In this document: positions 1 to 7,911 of the stretch, one piece after another | Position numbering within the stretch: the first letter of the stretch is position 1 | Layout of the letters: each line of letters begins with the position of its first letter | NCBI RefSeq assembly: GCF_014200375.1 | Contig: NZ_JACHBP010000001.1 | Location: 1,984,001-2,048,000, forward strand | DNA length: 64,000 nucleotides | Direction: 5' to 3' | From: Terrimesophilobacter mesophilus | GTDB taxonomy: Bacteria; Actinomycetota; Actinomycetes; Actinomycetales; Microbacteriaceae | Notes under the pieces: generated by a model | Databases searched by the model: none | Seen by the model: the letters and a program-made list of their open reading frames with translations, nothing else | What the model was told of the DNA's origin: nothing | Position numbers and translations under genes: made by a program

Positions 1-384
1 CAGGCCGAGGTCGGCCAGCGGATCGCCGCGAGCCCCGGATCCAGGGTGTACGGGGGTCCGAGCGTCAAGGCCGCCTGGTACGGCCAGTGGCGCACGGCGG
101 GCCAGGTGAGCCGCCAGGTGTTCTGGCCGGTACCGAACGTCGACTCGATCCTCGTCGGATTCGAGCGAAGGGCGACACCATTCGGGAGCGAGCAGGAGCG
201 CAAGGCGACGTTCGCTCTCGTCGATGCGGCATTCGGGCAGCGCCGCAAGATGCTGCGGCAGTCGCTGGCCGGGGTGCTCGGCGCCGGTGCGGCATCCGTT
301 CTCGAACGGGCGGGCATCGCCTCGACGCGACGTGCAGAGGAATTGAGCGTCGATGACTTTCTCGCGATTGCCCGCGTCGACTAG
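1..384 (+). CDS. rsmA: 16S rRNA dimethyladenosine methyltransferase RsmA, 3' part
   Basis: This is the C-terminal 127 residues of the KsgA/RsmA family, open at the window edge. The reading frame runs from base 1 to TAG at 382-384. The stretch with AWYGQW, followed by FWPVPNVDS, is characteristic of the family just after its catalytic domain, and the C-terminal helical domain (FGQRRKMLRQSL, later RAEELSVDDF) follows. The family dimethylates two adjacent adenines near the 3' end of 16S rRNA during 30S assembly. The SAM-binding half lies upstream of the window. rsmA directly before ispE is a common actinobacterial arrangement and supports the call. Confidence 0.93.
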   Translation, partial: QAEVGQRIAASPGSRVYGGPSVKAAWYGQWRTAGQVSRQVFWPVPNVDSILVGFERRATPFGSEQERKATFALVDAAFGQRRKMLRQSLAGVLGAGAASVLERAGIASTRRAEELSVDDFLAIARVD

Positions 385-393
385 CGTTACGCC

Positions 394-696
394 ATGGCAG
401 CTGTTTCAGCCCAGAAGATGAGCGATCCGAAACTGGCGGCGGCGACCGGGCGAAGGCGCACGGAGTGGCACGCACTGCTGGATGCCGCAGGCGCGTCGGT
501 GTATTCGACCGCCCGCTGGAAGGCGGATGGCGGGACAACGGTGGCCGCGATCTCCGAGCCGAGGCCGGGAAAGACGATCGTGTCCCTCACTCGCTCCAGG
601 ATCATCGACGGCGATTCGCTCGAGGATGCAAAGGCTGAACTTCGGCGAGCCCTCGACGCCCTCGGCGCGTCAGGGGTCTCCAGACGAGTCGGCTAG
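394..696 (+). CDS. Small DUF4287-like protein
   Basis: 100 residues, ATG start 9 bases after rsmA and followed closely by ispE, so it probably belongs to the same transcript. Residues about 10-35 (SDPKLAAATGRRRTEWHALL) resemble the short DUF4287 motif (TG.s..EW...LD..G). The C-terminal half, with a strand and then a helix containing LEDAKAELRRALDAL, resembles the last strand and helix of AHSA1-type proteins to which DUF4287 is often attached. No catalytic residues can be named and the function is unknown. The family assignment is tentative; the gene itself is supported by tight packing between two real genes. Confidence 0.6.
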   Translation: MAAVSAQKMSDPKLAAATGRRRTEWHALLDAAGASVYSTARWKADGGTTVAAISEPRPGKTIVSLTRSRIIDGDSLEDAKAELRRALDALGASGVSRRVG

Positions 697-705
697 GTTG
701 AGTGA

Positions 706-1638
706 ATGACCTCCGAGGTGGGCCGGATCGTGCACGCAAGGGCGCCGGGCAAGATCAACGTCTTCCTCGGCGTGGGTTCTCTCGGCGATGACGGGTTCCA
801 CGAGATCGCCACCGCGTACCAGGCGGTGTCCCTCTACGAGGATGTCCGTGCCACGGATGCGCCCGATTTCTCCGTGTCCTTCACCGGCAGCGTCGACACG
901 AGTGCGCTCCGCACTGACGGATCGAACCTCGCCATCCGGGCTGCGGCTCTGCTCGCGCGCACGACGGGTTACCGCAGGGGGGTTCGCCTCGAGATCGAGA
1001 AGAACGTGCCGGTGGCAGGCGGAATGGGAGGTGGTTCAGCGGATGCCGCGGCGACCCTCCTCGCGTGCGATGCGCTGTGGGGTACTGAGCTCGGCCGCGA
1101 AGACCTGCTCGAACTCGCGGCGACCCTGGGCGCGGATGTGCCGTTCACGTTCATGGGGGGGACCGCAGTGGGCACCGGCCACGGAGACCAGTTGAGCCCC
1201 GCCCTGGCGAAGGGCCAGTTCCAGTGGGTGCTCGCGCTCGCGGATTTCGGACTGAGCACGCCGAAGGTGTACCGCGAGCTGGATCTTCATCGCGAACGTC
1301 ATGCGCTCGACATCTTCCCAGCCGAAGACCTGCCGACGGTGGATGCCAACGTGCTGCAGGCGCTGCGTGCCGGGGACCCTCACATGCTCGCGGAGAGTCT
1401 GTTCAACGACCTGCAGGCTCCAGCCCTGCACCTCGAGCCTCGGCTCGCGAAGGTGATCGAGCTGGGCGAGGAGAATGGCGCGCTCGCGGGTGTCGTCTCC
1501 GGTTCCGGTCCGACGATCGCGTTCCTCGCCGCCGATCTCGACAGCGCGCTCGAGTTGCAGATCGCCCTGTCGGCTGCGCGCTACACCGTCGTGCGAGTGA
1601 CCGGCCCCGTGCACGGAGCGCGCATCCTGTCCGACTAG
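706..1638 (+). CDS. ispE: 4-diphosphocytidyl-2-C-methyl-D-erythritol kinase
   Basis: 310 residues, usual length for IspE, a GHMP-family kinase of the MEP isoprenoid pathway. It phosphorylates CDP-methylerythritol at the 2-hydroxyl. Visible signatures are the N-terminal APGKINVFL strand, the glycine-rich ATP loop [11 protein letters not shown] near residues 105-115 and the C-terminal GHMP motif [12 protein letters not shown] start lies just after the preceding small gene. The neighbour rsmA and the downstream ABC-F gene form a conserved actinobacterial order. Confidence 0.96.
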   Translation: MTSEVGRIVHARAPGKINVFLGVGSLGDDGFHEIATAYQAVSLYEDVRATDAPDFSVSFTGSVDTSALRTDGSNLAIRAAALLARTTGYRRGVRLEIEKNVPVAGGMGGGSADAAATLLACDALWGTELGREDLLELAATLGADVPFTFMGGTAVGTGHGDQLSPALAKGQFQWVLALADFGLSTPKVYRELDLHRERHALDIFPAEDLPTVDANVLQALRAGDPHMLAESLFNDLQAPALHLEPRLAKVIELGEENGALAGVVSGSGPTIAFLAADLDSALELQIALSAARYTVVRVTGPVHGARILSD

Positions 1639-1642
1639 CCTC

Positions 1643-1702
1643 CGGCGTCCGCGTCCGCGTCGGCGTCCGTGCCTGCCGCCGCGTCCGCATCTGCATCCGC
1701 GG
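1643..1702. repeat. Degenerate GCGTCC/GCATCC hexamer run
   Basis: The first stretch after the ispE stop is a run of near-identical hexamers (GCGTCC, GCGTCG, GCATCT, GCATCC). Read in one minus-strand frame it would encode alternating Asp-Ala, but no credible gene contains it. It looks like slippage-prone low-complexity DNA. It also contains the GCATCC hexamer that is enriched elsewhere in the window. Confidence 0.5.
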
Positions 1703-1750
1703 GCCAGGCCGGGTGACCTCGCCGCCCGATCGCCCGGCTGCCTGCCGTCT

Positions 1751-1816
1751 TCCGTGACTCGGGTCATTCTGCGGGTGTTGGGCTCCGCCCACCCGCAGAA
1801 TGACCCGAGTCACGGA
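1751..1816. repeat. Large perfect palindrome, copy A, upstream of endonuclease gene
   Basis: Arms of 27 bases (1751-1777 and 1790-1816) are exactly complementary around a 12-base loop. The arm contains TGACTCGGGTCATTCTG followed by CGGGTG. The same core, again with a 12-base loop, recurs at 2854-2917 and in degraded form at 6346-6407. There is no T-run after the stem, so it does not look like an ordinary terminator. It sits between ispE and the DUF559-type nuclease gene. Confidence 0.9.
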
Positions 1817-1872
1817 GAGAGCGGCGGAGAGAGGGGCGGGGCTGTGGAGAGAATCTGCGAGGGTGCGGCGGG

Positions 1873-2859
1873 ATGCAGCAGAATCCCCGCATGTCGAGGT
1901 CGACTCCTTTGCCGAGTGACCTGCAGGACGCACCCTTCGCGGTCAGTGTCGCCAGGCGGATGGGGGTGTCGGAGTCGCGCCTGCGCGCATCCGACCTCGA
2001 GGTGCCGTTCCACGGCATCCGTCGCTCCAGGCTCGCGCCCGTCGCCGAACCCGACACCGACGACGAAAGGGCGCAGCAGCGGTTCCATGCGCTCCTGCGC
2101 GACTGCGCATCCTTCCAACGCCGAGAGGGTCGGTCGGTCATCTTCAGTCATGTCACGGCAGCGCGGCTGTTCCGGATGCCGCTCCCGTGGCGCCTGGAGA
2201 CGCGGCGATTTCTCGACGTGGCGGCCCTGACACCGGACCACGCACCGCAAGGTGCAGGGATCATCGGGCATCGGCTGACACGCGGGGCATACATCCTGTC
2301 GACATCTGCCGGGTTCGCGGTGCCGGCGCCGCTGCGGGTGTGGGCGCAACTCGCCCCACTCCTGTCCGTCGACGAGCTGGTCGTTGTCGGCGATCACCTC
2401 GTGAGACGGAAGCAGCCGTTCACAAGTTTCGACGAGCTGGTGGAGACCGTCGCGGGATGGCGCAGGCTGCGCGGCATCAGGAAACTACGCCTCGCCGCGC
2501 TTTCTGTTCGCTCGGGTACGGACTCGGCGGCGGAGTCCAGGATGCGGCTGGCCCTGACCCGCGCGGGACTGCCGGAGCCGGTCATCGGATTCACGGTGTA
2601 TGACCGGGACGGATGCTTCGTCGGAACGCCCGACCTCGCTTACCTCGACGAGCGGGTCGCACTCGAGTATGAGGGCGAGATCCATCGGGTCGACTCGCGG
2701 ACATTCCGAAGCGACATCGAGCGACGGGAGCGGTTTCAGGATGCCGACTGGCGACACATCCGCGTTACTCGCGACCACCTCACGCGGCCACACACGCTCG
2801 TGGACCGGGTCGGCTTCGCGCTCGCCCAACGCCGTCGCATCCCCCCGCCCATCCGTTGA
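1873..2859 (+). CDS. DUF559-type endonuclease (PD-(D/E)XK fold)
   Basis: 328 residues from ATG 1873; ATG 1891 gives 322 and neither has a clear ribosome binding site. The N-terminal half, including SHVTAARLFRMPLPW, is like the AbiEi/DUF559-associated proteins common in actinobacteria. The C-terminal third carries the nuclease-like core: ESRMRLALTRAGLP, then GTPDLAYLDERVALEYEG (D and E-x-E acidic residues), H of EIHR and a final basic helix, as in DUF559 and Vsr-like nucleases. The TGA stop lies inside the left arm of palindrome copy B, and palindrome copy A lies 56 bases upstream of the start, so the gene is framed by two copies of one repeat. Substrate and role are unknown; the DNA-cleaving activity is inferred from the motif. 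Confidence 0.8.
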   Translation: MQQNPRMSRSTPLPSDLQDAPFAVSVARRMGVSESRLRASDLEVPFHGIRRSRLAPVAEPDTDDERAQQRFHALLRDCASFQRREGRSVIFSHVTAARLFRMPLPWRLETRRFLDVAALTPDHAPQGAGIIGHRLTRGAYILSTSAGFAVPAPLRVWAQLAPLLSVDELVVVGDHLVRRKQPFTSFDELVETVAGWRRLRGIRKLRLAALSVRSGTDSAAESRMRLALTRAGLPEPVIGFTVYDRDGCFVGTPDLAYLDERVALEYEGEIHRVDSRTFRSDIERRERFQDADWRHIRVTRDHLTRPHTLVDRVGFALAQRRRIPPPIR

Positions 2860-2917
2860 CTCGGGTCATTCTGCGGGTTCAGCTGGCGCACAACCCGCAG
2901 AATGACCCGAGTCAACG
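2854..2917. repeat. Large perfect palindrome, copy B, downstream of endonuclease gene
   Basis: Arms of 26 bases (2854-2879 and 2892-2917) are exactly complementary around a 12-base loop. Twenty-two arm bases are identical to copy A at 1751-1816. The left arm supplies the stop codon of the endonuclease gene (2857-2859). Confidence 0.9.
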
Positions 2918-3040
2918 AGAGGGCAGGGACCGGGGGGAGGGACCGGGGCAGGGTCGGGGCAGGACCGGGGCACGCGCGCGGCACCCCGCGGGCACAGGGC
3001 GATCGGCCCGCCACCGCCATCACGGGTAGCCTTGAGGCAT

Positions 3041-4882
3041 ATGGCCCACCTTCTCGGCGCTGAGTCGCTGCACCTCGAGTACCCGACCCGCATCATCTTC
3101 GACTCCGTCACGGTCGGGCTGAACGACGGCGACCGGATCGGGGTCGTCGGCCGCAACGGCGACGGCAAGTCCACCCTGCTGCGGTTGCTGGCCGGCCGCC
3201 TCGAACCGGATGCCGGACGTGTCACGCGCCGGGGCGGCATCCGTCTCGGCATGCTCGACCAGGCCGACGAGCTGCACAGCGACCGCACGGTGCACGAGGT
3301 CGTCATCGGCGACATCGACGAGTACGTCTGGGCGGGCGACCCGAAGGTGCGGGACGTCATCGCCGGTCTCATCGCCGACATCCCGTGGGAGGCGCGCGTC
3401 GACGACCTCTCCGGTGGCCAGCGCCGCAGGGTCGCGCTCGCGGCGCTCCTCATCGGCGACTGGGACGTCATCTTCCTCGACGAGCCGACCAACCACCTCG
3501 ACGTGGAGGGCATCGCCTGGCTGGCCAAGCACCTCAAGAATCGCTGGTCGCGGAACGTCGGTGCGCTCGTCACCGTGACCCACGACCGGTGGTTCCTCGA
3601 CGAGATCTGCACCGCCACCTGGGAGGTTCACGACCGCCTCATCGAGCCGTTCGAGGGCGGATACGCGGCGTATGTCCTGCAACGGGTGGAGCGCGACCGG
3701 ATGGCGGCGGCATCCGAGGCGAAGCGGCAGAACCTCATGCGCAAGGAGCTCGCCTGGCTGCGCAGGGGCGCCCCGGCGCGCACGAGCAAGCCGAAGTTCC
3801 GCATCGACGCGGCGAACGAACTCATCGAGAACGAGCCCCCGATCCGCGACAGCGTCTCGCTCGCGCAAATGGCGATGCAGCGGTTGGGCAAGGATGTCGT
3901 GGATCTCGAGAACGTGTCCGTCTCGTTCGGCGAGGTCGACGTCCTCCGCGATGTGACCTGGCGCATCGCACCGGGCGAGCGCACCGGCATCCTCGGGGTG
4001 AACGGCGCGGGCAAGTCGACGCTGCTGAACCTCGTCTCAGGCACCCTGCTGCCGACGAGCGGCCGGGTCAAACGCGGCAAGACCATCAAGGTCGCCCAGC
4101 TCACCCAGCAGCTCGCTGAGCTCGCGGATGTCTGGAACGACCGCGTGAACGACGTCATCTCCCGGCAGAAGAGTTCGTATCTCGCGGGAGGCAATGTGCT
4201 CACGCCGGGGCAGCTGCTCGAGCGGGTCGGATTCCAGAGCGCCCAGCTGAGCACGCCGGTCAAGGATCTCTCCGGCGGCCAGAAGCGCCGACTGCAGCTG
4301 CTGCTCATCCTCCTGTCGGAGCCGAACGTGCTCATCCTGGACGAGCCGACGAACGACCTCGACACCGACATGCTCGCCGCGATCGAGGACCTGCTCGATT
4401 CGTTCCCCGGCACGCTGCTCGTCGTCTCGCATGACCGGTACCTGATCGAGCGCGTGACGGACCAGCAGTACGCGGTCATGGACGGACACCTGCGCCACCT
4501 GCCGCGCGGGGTCGACCAGTATCTGGAACTTCGTGCGGGCACGAGCGCTGCATCCGGGCCAAAGCCTGAACCGGCGGTCGGGACGGCCGTCGGCGCCGGC
4601 ACGGCTGCGCCCGCAGCGAAGGCCGGAGATGGCCTTCGCCCTGAGCTCCAGCGCGCTGGCGGCGCCGACCTCCGCAATGCGCAGAAGGAGTTCGCCGCGG
4701 CCGGGCGCAAGCTCGACAAGCTGTCGGCGCACATCCAGGATGTGCACGCGCGGATGGCCGCCCACGACCAGTCCGACTATGCGGGGCTGGGAACCCTCAG
4801 CCAGGAGCTCGCCGCGATCGAAGCGGAACGGGGGCGACTCGAGACGCGTTGGCTGGAGCTCGCCGACGTGCTCGGCGAGTAG
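3041..4882 (+). CDS. ABC-F family ATPase (Uup-like)
   Basis: 613 residues with two ABC ATPase domains and no membrane segments, the pattern of ABC-F ribosome-associated factors. Domain 1 has Walker A GRNGDGKSTLL near residue 38, LSGGQRRR and a Walker B ending in DEPTNHLD. Domain 2 has GVNGAGKST, LSGGQKRR and DEPTNDLD. The inter-domain linker is basic, and the C-terminus (from about residue 550) is a coiled coil as in Uup. Start is ATG 3041, because the in-frame TTG 3032 has no better signal. Residues about 513-538 form an Ala/Gly/Pro-rich linker whose DNA shares a palindromic element with the mfd gene (see 36600). Confidence 0.9.
   Translation: MAHLLGAESLHLEYPTRIIFDSVTVGLNDGDRIGVVGRNGDGKSTLLRLLAGRLEPDAGRVTRRGGIRLGMLDQADELHSDRTVHEVVIGDIDEYVWAGDPKVRDVIAGLIADIPWEARVDDLSGGQRRRVALAALLIGDWDVIFLDEPTNHLDVEGIAWLAKHLKNRWSRNVGALVTVTHDRWFLDEICTATWEVHDRLIEPFEGGYAAYVLQRVERDRMAAASEAKRQNLMRKELAWLRRGAPARTSKPKFRIDAANELIENEPPIRDSVSLAQMAMQRLGKDVVDLENVSVSFGEVDVLRDVTWRIAPGERTGILGVNGAGKSTLLNLVSGTLLPTSGRVKRGKTIKVAQLTQQLAELADVWNDRVNDVISRQKSSYLAGGNVLTPGQLLERVGFQSAQLSTPVKDLSGGQKRRLQLLLILLSEPNVLILDEPTNDLDTDMLAAIEDLLDSFPGTLLVVSHDRYLIERVTDQQYAVMDGHLRHLPRGVDQYLELRAGTSAASGPKPEPAVGTAVGAGTAAPAAKAGDGLRPELQRAGGADLRNAQKEFAAAGRKLDKLSAHIQDVHARMAAHDQSDYAGLGTLSQELAAIEAERGRLETRWLELADVLGE
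4576..4654. repeat. Intragenic palindromic element, copy 1 (in ABC-F gene)
   Basis: The core at about 4618-4658 has an inverted repeat (AAGGCC, six-base loop, GGCCTT) followed by GAGCTCCA. About 33 of 41 positions match the element inside mfd (36623-36663), and similarity extends upstream through a GACGG.CGTCGGCG block. Here it is read in a different frame from the mfd copy, which argues for an inserted DNA element rather than a conserved protein motif. Confidence 0.65.
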
Positions 4883-4960
4883 GCGTCGAGCTGCCCGGCC
4901 GCATGACGGACGCGCGCTGGACCGAACGTCTGGTCAGGCGCCCCGGTACCGGCTGAGAAG

Positions 4961-5671
4961 TCAGGCGCCCAGCTCTGCCAGCTCGGACTGCACGTCCTCG
5001 GCATCCGGACGCTCGGCGGCAAGCTCACGCTGGATGTCCAGCGCCTCGTCGTTCCGCCCGAGCGAGCGAAGGCACCGTGCGACTGCCCAGCGCGAGGAGA
5101 AGCGGTGTTCGTCGTCGCCGAAACGGATGGCCGCCCCCTGAGCGAGTGCGAACTGGGTGAGCGCCTCATCGAAACGGCCGGCGTCGTGGAGGTGCCATCC
5201 GAGGTTGTTGTGGAGCGCGACGGCCCAGAGTCTCGTTCGTTCGTCTGCCGCGTCGTCGAGCATCGCGAGCCCCTGCTTCGTCCAGTCGTCGGCGTTCGCC
5301 GGATCGGCGATGGCGAGCATGTGGAGCGCGTCGACCTCCAGGTAGGAGAGACCCGCCCGCCCCGCGATCACGCGCGCCCGGGTGAAGAACGCGACCGCGG
5401 CATCCGGATGCCCCGAACTGTTGAGCAGCCGGCCCCGCTCCAGGAGCAGCCTCGTGGCCACGGGTGGCGAGTCGAAGACGATGCGGTCGAGCAGCGAACT
5501 CGCCTCGTCGAAACGGGATTGCAGGCCGAGGGCGCGGGCAACCTGCGTCTCGAGTTCTGCGCGCAGTTCGGGGCTGGATCCCGGCCGCCGCGCGGCATCC
5601 CTCAACCGTTGTTCGCTGCCGGCGGGGTCGTCGAAGTCCCACAGCAGGCCCAACTCGTGGTGCGTCAGCAT
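4961..5671 (-). CDS. Tetratricopeptide-repeat protein
   Basis: 236 residues, almost entirely helical. Repeated TPR-type segments include SRFDEASSLLDRI, GHPDAAVAFFTRA, GRFDEALTQFALA and GRNDEALDIQREL, ending in a short acidic tail. No enzyme motif, signal peptide or membrane segment is visible. It starts 18 bases downstream of the MarR gene on the same strand, so the two are probably co-transcribed. Role unknown; TPRs normally mediate protein contacts. Confidence 0.8.
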   Translation of the reverse strand: MLTHHELGLLWDFDDPAGSEQRLRDAARRPGSSPELRAELETQVARALGLQSRFDEASSLLDRIVFDSPPVATRLLLERGRLLNSSGHPDAAVAFFTRARVIAGRAGLSYLEVDALHMLAIADPANADDWTKQGLAMLDDAADERTRLWAVALHNNLGWHLHDAGRFDEALTQFALAQGAAIRFGDDEHRFSSRWAVARCLRSLGRNDEALDIQRELAAERPDAEDVQSELAELGA

Positions 5672-5689
5672 TCTTGTGGCTTTCCCGGT

Positions 5690-6181
5690 TCAGTCGAAGT
5701 CGAGGCTCAATTTGCGAAGGAGCCCGGCGAGGCGTTCGCGATCCGGCTGGGCCAGCTTGCCGAGGAGGATCGTCTCGGCGGCGACGAGGCTGCTGATCGC
5801 GGAGTCGACGCTGTCGCGCCCCTTCGCGGTCATGACGACGAGGATGCCCCGGCCGTCGTTCGGGTCGGTGCGGCGGTGGACGAGCCTGCGCTCGACGAGC
5901 CGGTCGATGCGGTTCGTCATCGTGCCGGAGGAGACGAGGGTCTGCTGCAGGAGGGCCTTCGGACTCAGCTGGTACGGGTCTCCGGCCCGCCGCAGCGCCG
6001 AGAGCACATCGAACTCCCAGGACTCGAGTCCGGATGTCGAAAAGGACTCCTTGCGGGCCCGATCGAGGTGCCGTGCGAGCCTCCCGACGCGGGAGAAGAC
6101 CTGGAGTGGCGCGAAGTCGAGGTCGGGCCGTTCCGTGGTCCAGGCATCGACGATCCGGTCGACTTCGTCGTGTGCTGGCAT
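5690..6181 (-). CDS. MarR-family transcriptional regulator
   Basis: 163 residues from the ATG complementary to 6179-6181. A longer frame upstream would run through the tRNA gene and is rejected. The winged helix spans about residues 45-125, with LSPKALLQQTLVSSGTMTNRIDRLVERRLV as the recognition region and RTDPNDGRG as the wing, then a dimerisation helix. Effector and targets cannot be read from sequence. The TPR gene follows 18 bases later, and the divergent tRNA-Gln starts 51 bases from the start codon. Confidence 0.9.
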   Translation of the reverse strand: MPAHDEVDRIVDAWTTERPDLDFAPLQVFSRVGRLARHLDRARKESFSTSGLESWEFDVLSALRRAGDPYQLSPKALLQQTLVSSGTMTNRIDRLVERRLVHRRTDPNDGRGILVVMTAKGRDSVDSAISSLVAAETILLGKLAQPDRERLAGLLRKLSLDFD

Positions 6182-6232
6182 GATCCCATTATCCCGGCCG
6201 TCTGGCAGACTTGTCTTCGCGCATTCGCGCGA

Positions 6233-6304
6233 TCCGCCTTGGTGTAACGGCAGCACGACAGCCTTTGGAGCTGTTAGGTCCAGGTTCGAATCCTGGGGGC
6301 GGAG
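6233..6304 (+). tRNA. tRNA-Gln (anticodon TTG)
   Basis: A complete cloverleaf: acceptor TCCGCCT paired with GGGCGGA (one T-G pair), anticodon stem ACAGC/GCTGT with loop CTTTGGA, T-arm CCAGG TTCGAAT CCTGG, discriminator G at 6304. The anticodon TTG reads Gln CAA/CAG codons. CCA is not encoded. Confidence 0.95.
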
Positions 6305-6345
6305 CCCGGAGTCCGCTCCGGTCGGCTCCGAACCAGCCCAATCCA

Positions 6346-6407
6346 GTTGAGTCGGGTCATATTGTGGGTGTGAAGCGACCTGCACCCACGAATTGGCCCG
6401 AGTCAAC
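6346..6407. repeat. Degenerate copy C of the large palindrome
   Basis: Arms 6346-6370 and 6383-6407 pair imperfectly around a 12-base loop, the same geometry as copies A and B. The left arm matches copy B at about 20 of 25 positions and the right arm at about 19 of 25. It lies between tRNA-Gln and glmU; the glmU ribosome binding site follows directly. Confidence 0.75.
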
Positions 6408-6426
6408 GGAAGAGGAGAGCAGCACC

Positions 6427-7875
6427 ATGACCGACCAGAACCTCGCGGTGATCATCCTCGCGGCAGGCGAGGGCACCCGGATGCGGTCAGCGACTCCGAA
6501 GATCCTCCACACGCTCGCCGGCATCCCGCTCGTCGGCCATGTGCTCGCGACCGCACGGGAGCTGCATCCGGCCCACATCGTCGCCGTCGTTCGGCACGAA
6601 CGGGACGCGGTCGCCGCGGTCATCACGCAGAACCTCCCGGAGACCGTCATCGTCGACCAGGACGACATCCCGGGCACCGGCCGCGCCGTCGAGGTGGCGC
6701 TCGGGGCACTTCCGGCCGACTTCGCCGGCGACGTCGTCGTGGTGAGCGGAGACGTGCCGCTCCTGGATGCCGACACCCTCGGCCACCTGCTCGAGGCGCA
6801 CCGCGCACACCACGCCGCGGCCACCGTCCTGTCCGCGGTGCTCGAGGATGCGACAGGGTACGGCCGCATCATCCGGGGTGCGGACGGCCTCGTCGACCGC
6901 ATCGTCGAGCAGAAGGACGCCAACCAGTCCGAGCTCGAGGTCACCGAGATCAACTCCGGCAGCTACGTGTTCGGTGTCCGCCCGCTGCGCGACGAACTTC
7001 CGAAGGTCGGTACCGGCAATGCGCAGGGCGAGAAGTACCTCACGGATGTCGTGGGGCTGTTGCGGGCATCCGGCAACACGGTCGAGGCCATGCCCGTCGC
7101 CCAGAGCTGGATCGTCGGAGGAGTCAACGATCGCGTGCAGCTCGCCGAGGCATCCGCCAGGCTGAACGCGCTCATCGTACGCGGCTGGCAGCTGGCCGGC
7201 GTGACCGTGCAGGACCCGGCTACGACGTGGATCGACCTCAACGTCACGCTCGCCGAAGACGTCGAGATCCTCCCCGGAACGCAGATCAAGGGCGCGACGA
7301 CGATCGCCCGCGGCGCGATCATCGGCCCGGACACGACGCTGGTCGATTGCGAGGTCGGAGAGAACGCGGTTGTGAAGCGCACCGACGCGACGCTCGCCGT
7401 CATCGGCAGGGGGGCATCCGTCGGCCCGTTCGCCTACCTGCGCCCGAACACGGTGCTCGGCGATGACGGCAAGATCGGCACCTTCGTGGAGACCAAGAAC
7501 TCGACGATCGGCATCGGCAGCAAGGTGCCGCACCTCAGCTACATCGGCGACACGGAGATCGGCGTGCAGTCCAACATCGGCGCGGGCACGATCACCGCGA
7601 ACTACGACGGGGTGAACAAGCACCGCACCACGGTCGGCTCGCACGTGAGAACCTCGTCGCACAACGTGTTCGTCGCTCCCGTTAGGATTGGTGACGGAGC
7701 CTACACCGGTGCAGGTACCGTCGTCCGAAAGGATGTTCCGGCCGGCGCTCTCGCCATCAGTGTGGCTCCCCAACGGAACATGATCGGTTGGGTCGAGGAG
7801 AAGCGCGCGGGCACGGCGGCGGCGGCAGCAGCTGCGGCAGCGGGCGAATCCGGCGACCAGCCTCAATCCAGGTAA
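6427..7875 (+). CDS. glmU: Bifunctional N-acetylglucosamine-1-phosphate uridyltransferase / glucosamine-1-phosphate acetyltransferase
   Basis: 482 residues from ATG 6427, preceded by GAAGAGGAGAG. The N-terminal uridyltransferase domain begins with ILAAGEGTRMRS and includes VSGDVPLLD. The C-terminal left-handed beta-helix acetyltransferase contains hexapeptide repeats and the IGAGTITANYDG and APVRIGDGAYTGAG regions. It makes UDP-GlcNAc for peptidoglycan. An Ala-rich low-complexity tail (about residues 463-472) is encoded by GCG/GCA runs. The downstream neighbour prs is the usual partner. Confidence 0.97.
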   Translation: MTDQNLAVIILAAGEGTRMRSATPKILHTLAGIPLVGHVLATARELHPAHIVAVVRHERDAVAAVITQNLPETVIVDQDDIPGTGRAVEVALGALPADFAGDVVVVSGDVPLLDADTLGHLLEAHRAHHAAATVLSAVLEDATGYGRIIRGADGLVDRIVEQKDANQSELEVTEINSGSYVFGVRPLRDELPKVGTGNAQGEKYLTDVVGLLRASGNTVEAMPVAQSWIVGGVNDRVQLAEASARLNALIVRGWQLAGVTVQDPATTWIDLNVTLAEDVEILPGTQIKGATTIARGAIIGPDTTLVDCEVGENAVVKRTDATLAVIGRGASVGPFAYLRPNTVLGDDGKIGTFVETKNSTIGIGSKVPHLSYIGDTEIGVQSNIGAGTITANYDGVNKHRTTVGSHVRTSSHNVFVAPVRIGDGAYTGAGTVVRKDVPAGALAISVAPQRNMIGWVEEKRAGTAAAAAAAAAGESGDQPQSR

Positions 7876-7911
7876 GAACTGGCGTCGGTTAGCCGGCAGA
7901 GAGCGGGAGAC

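Noticed and set aside
65-538. Long minus-strand open frame over rsmA and the small gene
   Set aside because: Arg/Pro/Ser-rich translation typical of antisense high-GC shadows; the plus-strand genes have clear family motifs.
1751-1816. Palindrome as simple rho-independent terminator of ispE
   Set aside because: No T-run, an unusually long perfect stem, and sequence-conserved copies elsewhere including one degraded by mutation; better explained as a repeat.
5690-6406. MarR gene extended upstream to 6406
   Set aside because: The extension would run antisense through tRNA-Gln and palindrome copy C; the ATG at 6181 gives a normal MarR length.
6211-6426. N-terminal extension of glmU
   Set aside because: It would translate the tRNA and the palindrome. 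ATG 6427 has a clear ribosome site.
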